Notes under the pieces: generated by a model | Seen by the model: only the letters and a program-made list of their open reading frames with translations | Told to the model about the DNA's origin: nothing | Database searches by the model: none | Position numbers and translations under genes: made by a program | Part shown: positions 6,335-9,175 of the stretch, in pieces | Layout: the number at the start of each line of letters is the position of its first letter | How positions within the stretch are numbered: the stretch's first letter is position 1 | From: Gammaproteobacteria bacterium | GTDB taxonomy: Bacteria; Pseudomonadota; Gammaproteobacteria; Ga0077536 | Reading direction: 5' to 3' | DNA length: 9,175 nucleotides | Assembly: GCA_003540955.1 (NCBI GenBank) | Contig: DPMX01000229.1 | Coordinates: 5,883 to 15,057 of the forward strand

Positions 6335-7627
6335 TTAAAGTATGTAGCCGCGCTCGTCGTGTTCGCTCAGATCAAGGCCTTGCGTTTCAACCTCATCACT
6401 AACTCGGAGCGGAACTATCAACGCAACAATTTTAAGCAACACAAATGTCAGTGCGCCGCACCATATCACCGTCGCAAGGACGCCAATTGCTTGTATCCCG
6501 ACTTGATGTCCCATAGTGACTCCATCTGCGTAGCCAATACCGCCGAGGTTTTCAGCTGCAAAAATGCCCGCTAGCAAAGTTCCGAGAGCTCCACCAACTC
6601 CATGCACAGGAAAGACATCGAGCGAGTCATCGATCTTCAAGGATCTTTTTATAACCTGGGTTGCGAAATAACAAACAACTCCAGCCGATAGACCGATGAT
6701 CAAAGCACCCGTCGGCCCAACGTAACCAGAGGCTGGCGTTATTGTGCCAAGACCAGCCACCATTCCGGTCACGACACCGAGCACACTAGCCTTGCCGTGC
6801 TTAATCCGTTCGACCGCGATCCACGCCAATGACCCAGCAGCAGCCGAGATATGCGTCACTAGCATTGTCATACCAGCATCACTATTAGCAGCTCCAGCAC
6901 TGCCGGCGTTAAACCCAAACCATCCAACCCACAACATCGATGCACCTGTGACCGTCAAAGTCATATTGTGCGGCGGCATCGGAGTCGTGGGAAAACCTTT
7001 GCGTTTACCAAGCACCATAGCGGCTACGATTGCCGCGACACCAGCATTAACATGGACCACGGTCCCACCGGCAAAATCCAATAGGCCCATATCACCAAGC
7101 CACCCCCCTCCCCAAACCCAATGACACACTGGGGCATATACAGCTAGCAACCAGAACAAGCTAAACAACAGCACGGCTGAGAAACGCATCCGCTCAACAA
7201 ATGCACCGACGATTAATGCCGGCGTAATCACCGCAAACGTCATTTGGAACATTACAAATACGGATTTCGGGATCGTCCCATGAACTGCGTCGCGCGAAAC
7301 CTCGGACAGCATGATGTTCCCAAGTCCAATGAAGCGCTGCAAATCACCGCCGTCACCGAAGGCGAGGCCATAACCTACAATAAGCCATGCCATTGACATC
7401 AAACAACCAACCGTGAAGCACTGCATTAACACCGACAACGCATTTTTGCTCCGGACCAGACCGCCATAAAATAAAGCAAGTCCAGGTAGAGTCATAAACA
7501 GTACCAATGCGGTAGAAGTAAGGAGCCAGGCCGTATCACCACTATTGAGATCATCGGCACTTGCATTTGCGCAGCAACCGATGGCTAACATAAGAAAAGT
7601 CATTACTCGATTAAGCATGCGCATCAT
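6335..7627 (-). CDS. amtB: Ammonium channel AmtB (Amt/Rh family)
   Basis: The 430-residue inner-membrane protein conducts ammonium/ammonia and is plugged by GlnK when nitrogen is plentiful. Residues 1-24 form a signal peptide, with likely cleavage after ANASA. From there the numbering runs exactly 24 ahead of E. coli mature-protein numbering as I remember it. All key sites are present: the stacked gate phenylalanines Phe131 and Phe239 (107 and 215), Trp172 and Ser243 at the outer site (148 and 219), Asp184 (160), and the pore histidines His192 and His342 (168 and 318). The DFAGGTVVH and DVFPVHGVGG contexts are intact. The tail GLDLSEHDERGY is the conserved cytosolic segment that contacts GlnK. 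There are two adjacent ATG codons (7627 and 7624) behind GGAGG; spacing (4 versus 7 bases) slightly favours the second. It follows two PII genes on the same strand, the canonical glnK-amtB arrangement. Confidence 0.97.
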   Translation of the reverse strand: MMRMLNRVMTFLMLAIGCCANASADDLNSGDTAWLLTSTALVLFMTLPGLALFYGGLVRSKNALSVLMQCFTVGCLMSMAWLIVGYGLAFGDGGDLQRFIGLGNIMLSEVSRDAVHGTIPKSVFVMFQMTFAVITPALIVGAFVERMRFSAVLLFSLFWLLAVYAPVCHWVWGGGWLGDMGLLDFAGGTVVHVNAGVAAIVAAMVLGKRKGFPTTPMPPHNMTLTVTGASMLWVGWFGFNAGSAGAANSDAGMTMLVTHISAAAGSLAWIAVERIKHGKASVLGVVTGMVAGLGTITPASGYVGPTGALIIGLSAGVVCYFATQVIKRSLKIDDSLDVFPVHGVGGALGTLLAGIFAAENLGGIGYADGVTMGHQVGIQAIGVLATVIWCGALTFVLLKIVALIVPLRVSDEVETQGLDLSEHDERGYIL

Positions 7628-7770
7628 TCCGCCTCCATGTCAGCTCTAGTGCTTTATTTTAGATGGCACCCCGATTGGCACTAAGTCATCTGAGTTAACG
7701 GACGGATACAACATGACGAGCTCATGCTCAGGTAGCTCGACCGACCACATGAATGACCATAATGACATTG
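7628..7770. other. Spacer between glnK copy 1 and amtB with short repeats
   Basis: The 143 bp between the PII stop and the amtB start contain an inverted repeat, CGAGCT at 7717-7722 and AGCTCG at 7734-7739. They also hold two direct copies of TGGCAC at 7664-7669 and 7676-7681 (GTGCCA on the coding strand). No T-run follows the inverted repeat on the minus strand, so it is not a good terminator; co-transcription of glnK and amtB, the family rule, remains the simplest reading. The amtB ribosome binding site GGAGG lies at the left edge of the spacer. Confidence 0.4.
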
Positions 7771-8109
7771 CTAGAGTGCGTCTTCCCCAGTCTCACCTGT
7801 TCGAATACGAATCACTTGAATCAAATCCTGCACAAAAATCTTTCCGTCGCCGATCGATTCCGTATTTGCTGCCCTCTGAATGCTTTCCACCACCTCGTCT
7901 ACTCGCTCAGAAGAAACTGCCAGTTCAATCTTTATTTTTGGGAGAAAATCAACAACGTATTCGGCGCCACGATAAAGCTCGGTATGGCCTTTTTGTCGCC
8001 CGAAACCCTTAGTTTCGGTGACCGTCATGCCTTGGACACCTCGATCGGAAAGCGCTTCGCGCACTTCGTCAAGCTTGAACGGCTTAATAATCGCAGTCAC
8101 GAGTTTCAT
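7771..8109 (-). CDS. glnK: PII signal-transduction protein GlnK (copy 1, amtB-proximal)
   Basis: This 112-residue PII protein has the standard length. Trimeric PII proteins sense 2-oxoglutarate and ATP/ADP, are uridylylated by GlnD, and control AmtB, the adenylyltransferase GlnE and the NtrB kinase. Seen: the N-terminus MKLVTAIIKPFKLDEVREAL, which is GlnK-like rather than E. coli GlnB-like. The complete T-loop KGFGRQKGHTELYRGAEYV has uridylylation Tyr51, and GDGKIFV at 87-93 and RIRTGE at 101-106 belong to the nucleotide-binding signatures. The start is ATG at 8109 behind AGGGGGA, a strong ribosome binding site with 5-base spacing. By hand count it is identical to copy 2 at 82 of 112 positions, with residues 34-58 the same. 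Position next to amtB suggests it is the channel's partner. A 194 bp gap separates it from copy 2, enough for its own promoter. Confidence 0.97.
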   Translation of the reverse strand: MKLVTAIIKPFKLDEVREALSDRGVQGMTVTETKGFGRQKGHTELYRGAEYVVDFLPKIKIELAVSSERVDEVVESIQRAANTESIGDGKIFVQDLIQVIRIRTGETGEDAL

Positions 8110-8286
8110 CGCTTCCCCCTGTCTCGATTGTTACTTAGACAACCCAAAAGATCTGTGTTCATTCTTTACATGACCTTTACAAATGGTACCTTTCCGTATA
8201 ATTAAACAAAAATTGTTTCAGCACACCCGTCGGCACCGCTATCTCCGCATCCTCCTATAGAGTTGCCGTTGATACCTTGAAACTAC

Positions 8287-8306
8287 TGAGTGGTTTTCGC
8301 CACTCA
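8287..8306 (-). terminator. Hairpin overlapping the stop of glnK copy 2 (weak terminator or processing site)
   Basis: TGAGTGG (8287-8293) and CCACTCA (8300-8306) form a perfect 7-bp stem with a 6-base loop. Read on the minus strand, the stem starts at the TGA stop codon of glnK copy 2 and is followed by GTAGTTTC, a poor T-run. The stem is clear; its role as a terminator is doubtful. Partial termination or mRNA 3'-end protection between the two PII genes are the likely alternatives. Confidence 0.4.
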
Positions 8307-8642
8307 AAGGGCTTCAGCTCCAAACTCCCCCGTTCGGATCCGGATCGCCTCTATTAATTCCTGTACAAAAATCTTTCCATCTCCAATCTTGCCAGTACTC
8401 GCCGCTTTCGTGATCGCCGCGATGACGGCCTCAACCTGGTCATCACTCACGGCAACTTCTAGTTTGGATTTTGGAAGAAAATCGACGACATACTCGGCTC
8501 CTCGGTAAAGCTCGGTGTGTCCTTTTTGGCGCCCGAAACCTTTAACTTCCGTGACAGTTATTCCTTGCACACCGACCGCCGCCAAAGCCTCTCGAGCGTC
8601 GTCCATTTTAAATGGCTTGATAATCGCCGTTACAAGTTTCAC
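8304..8642 (-). CDS. glnK: PII signal-transduction protein (copy 2, first gene of the cluster)
   Basis: This is a second full-length 112-residue PII protein, first in transcription order. It has the same architecture as copy 1: MKLVTAIIKPFK N-terminus, intact T-loop with Tyr51, GDGKIFV and RIRTGE. It therefore should be uridylylated and bind ATP and 2-oxoglutarate. Differences from copy 1 are concentrated in helix 1 (residues 13-23) and in the region 59-85, with a few near the C-terminus (VEAVIAAITKAASTGKIGDG here). The start is GTG at 8642. An AAGGG about 10 bases upstream is the likely ribosome binding site, and an overlapping upstream ATG (ATGGGGTGA) is out of frame. Whether it should be called GlnB or GlnK cannot be settled from sequence alone; the N-terminus and linkage to amtB favour GlnK. 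A hairpin overlaps its stop codon. Confidence 0.96.
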   Translation of the reverse strand: MKLVTAIIKPFKMDDAREALAAVGVQGITVTEVKGFGRQKGHTELYRGAEYVVDFLPKSKLEVAVSDDQVEAVIAAITKAASTGKIGDGKIFVQELIEAIRIRTGEFGAEAL

Positions 8643-8700
8643 CCCATTACACCCTTCTTACTACTTCATCTCCAAAACGACGACTAATCAACCGATTGCT

Positions 8701-8716
8701 CGAATCACGGTGCCAA
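8701..8716 (-). promoter_or_regulatory. Degenerate sigma-54-like promoter upstream of glnK copy 2
   Basis: On the minus strand the sequence reads TTGGCACCGTGATTCG. The -24 half (TTGGCAC) is a full match to the RpoN consensus and the TT of the -12 half is in the right place, but the near-invariant GC at -12 reads CG. The start point would fall near 8689, about 45 bases before the GTG, which fits. PII-amtB operons are commonly NtrC/RpoN-controlled, which raises the prior. The -12 defect keeps this a weak call. Confidence 0.3.
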
Positions 8717-8850
8717 CTCGAATTAACATCCCTAAAACAATCCATTAGCGAACAATACTCTGCAACGTACTGAATCAGAATAGTGCGATAAAGCGATCCA
8801 CACGCCACCACATGAACCTAGGAACTTAACATCGTACAAAATTCGTGGGT

Positions 8851-8896
8851 AATCCGCGAGCATGTTGCCGCCATCAAAATAAATTTTTCGCGGATT
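8851..8896. repeat. 9-bp perfect inverted repeat in the PII-ubiK divergent region
   Basis: AATCCGCGA at 8851-8859 recurs inverted as TCGCGGATT at 8888-8896, with a 28-base spacer. The right arm lies about 10 bp before the possible -35 of ubiK and about 200 bp upstream of the PII start codon. Arms are GC-containing within an AT-rich surround. The spacer length suits two helical turns more than a simple dimer site; function unknown. Confidence 0.4.
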
Positions 8897-8905
8897 TAAC
8901 TTTCT

Positions 8906-8936
8906 TTGAATTTATTTTACCTCGTCGGGGTATAAT
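8906..8936 (+). promoter_or_regulatory. Likely sigma-70 promoter of ubiK
   Basis: A perfect TATAAT lies at 8931-8936. The best upstream partner is TTGAAT at 8906-8911 (4 of 6 matches to -35) at a long 19-bp spacing. Transcription would begin near 8943, giving a leader of about 80 bases before the ubiK start. The -10 box is strong and the -35 weak. Confidence 0.55.
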
Positions 8937-9023
8937 CTAACTGTAATTGGCGCAGCCTGAGGCATGTTCACTTTTTACCCGATTTGAACGCCGATAAATT
9001 GCATCGGAATTGGAGCTTTAGAT

Positions 9024-9175
9024 TTGATTGAGTTGAGAAAGATTGAAGAAATCGTTGAAAACGTGGCTAAAGTTATCCCCGTTGGGACCGAAAAACTACG
9101 GGACGAGATACGGGAAAATGTGCGGGTCATACTCGAATCTAGTTTCGAGCGCATGAACTTAGTGACCCGTGAAGA
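9024..9175 (+). CDS. ubiK: Ubiquinone biosynthesis accessory factor UbiK (YqiC), N-terminal part (3' end outside window)
   Basis: Fifty codons plus two bases are visible, starting at TTG (9024). GGAG sits at 9012-9015, 8 bases upstream, which supports this start. The peptide begins MIELRKIEEIVENVAKVIP and ends FERMNLVTRE at the window edge. It lines up without gaps with the first 50 residues of E. coli UbiK/YqiC as I remember them, including the IE.I, P.G and LVSRE-type positions. UbiK is a small (about 80-100 residue) protein with an amphipathic N-terminal helix and a C-terminal coiled coil. It assists the soluble Ubi complex in aerobic ubiquinone synthesis, working with UbiJ. Position divergent from glnK-amtB is as I recall it in Pseudomonas. 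The coiled-coil end is cut off. A membrane-fusogenic function described for the older family name (BMFP) is the alternative wording for the same family. Confidence 0.85.
   Translation, partial: MIELRKIEEIVENVAKVIPVGTEKLRDEIRENVRVILESSFERMNLVTRE

Larger units (their letters stand above)
8643..9023. other. Divergent control region between the PII operon and ubiK
   Basis: These 381 bp separate the leftward PII-amtB cluster from rightward ubiK and hold no gene-like frame. They contain, from left to right, a sigma-54-like -24 element facing the PII genes, a 9-bp inverted repeat at 8851-8896, and a TATAAT box facing ubiK, each listed separately. A small hairpin, CCGAT at 8991-8995 with ATCGG at 9003-9007, sits directly before the ubiK ribosome binding site. 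Canonical NtrC sites (TGCACC-N5-GGTGCA) were looked for and not found. Confidence 0.55.

Noticed and set aside
6744..7124. 126-codon plus-strand open frame inside amtB
   Set aside because: Its Pro/Ala/Thr-rich product is what the antisense of Gly/Ala-rich membrane segments gives; no independent support.
7664..7681. TGGCAC repeats between glnK copy 1 and amtB as a sigma-54 promoter
   Set aside because: The -24-like element is on the plus strand, facing away from amtB, and the GC of the would-be -12 element is one base off the fixed spacing.
8176..8202. Plus-strand TTTACA and TATAAT between the two PII genes as an antisense promoter
   Set aside because: Spacing is only 15 bp, the stretch is simply AT-rich, and there is no gene for it to drive on that strand nearby.
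7753..8205. 150-codon plus-strand open frame over glnK copy 1
   Set aside because: It lies antisense to a certain PII gene, and its protein shows no family features.

Overview
The window reads as a chromosomal segment of a gammaproteobacterium of moderate GC content (composition not counted). The evidence is gene order plus protein identity. surA-pdxA-rsmA is the classic gammaproteobacterial outer-membrane-chaperone / vitamin B6 / rRNA-methylation cluster. A PII-amtB ammonium operon divergent from ubiK (yqiC) is an arrangement I recall from Pseudomonas-like genomes. Both window edges cut genes: surA lacks its 5' part and ubiK its 3' part.

Layout, left to right. (1) 1-2478, plus strand: surA (3' part), pdxA and rsmA overlap by 11 and 4 bp and look like one transcription unit. 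(2) 2479-3150: a 672 bp stretch with no convincing gene, where apaG-apaH would follow in many relatives. It holds a small cluster of DnaA-box-like 9-mers, an inverted repeat and a possible promoter for the next genes. (3) 3151-5047, plus strand: the two membrane subunits of a TRAP transporter (DctQ- and DctM-like, of the FcbT2/FcbT3 'mannitol/chloroaromatic' type) with no solute-binding protein gene beside them. (4) 5056-5898, minus strand: aroE, converging on the TRAP genes with only 8 bp between stop codons. (5) 5899-6334: a non-coding gap with a possible 10-codon leader ORF just upstream of aroE. (6) 6335-8642, minus strand: transcribed in the order glnK copy 2, glnK copy 1, amtB. This is an ammonium channel preceded by two tandem PII signalling proteins that share an identical T-loop. 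(7) 8643-9023: a divergent regulatory region. (8) 9024 to the end, plus strand: 5' part of ubiK, starting with TTG.

Functionally, most of the window is housekeeping: outer-membrane protein folding, pyridoxal phosphate synthesis, 16S rRNA dimethylation, the shikimate pathway and ubiquinone assembly. Two nutrient-acquisition modules lie among these genes: carboxylate-type TRAP uptake and nitrogen-controlled ammonium uptake. I found no mobile element, CRISPR array, rRNA or tRNA. I do not see a clearly new multi-gene system. The points most worth a second look are the DnaA-box-like cluster behind rsmA, the TRAP pair without a binding protein, and the doubled PII gene.
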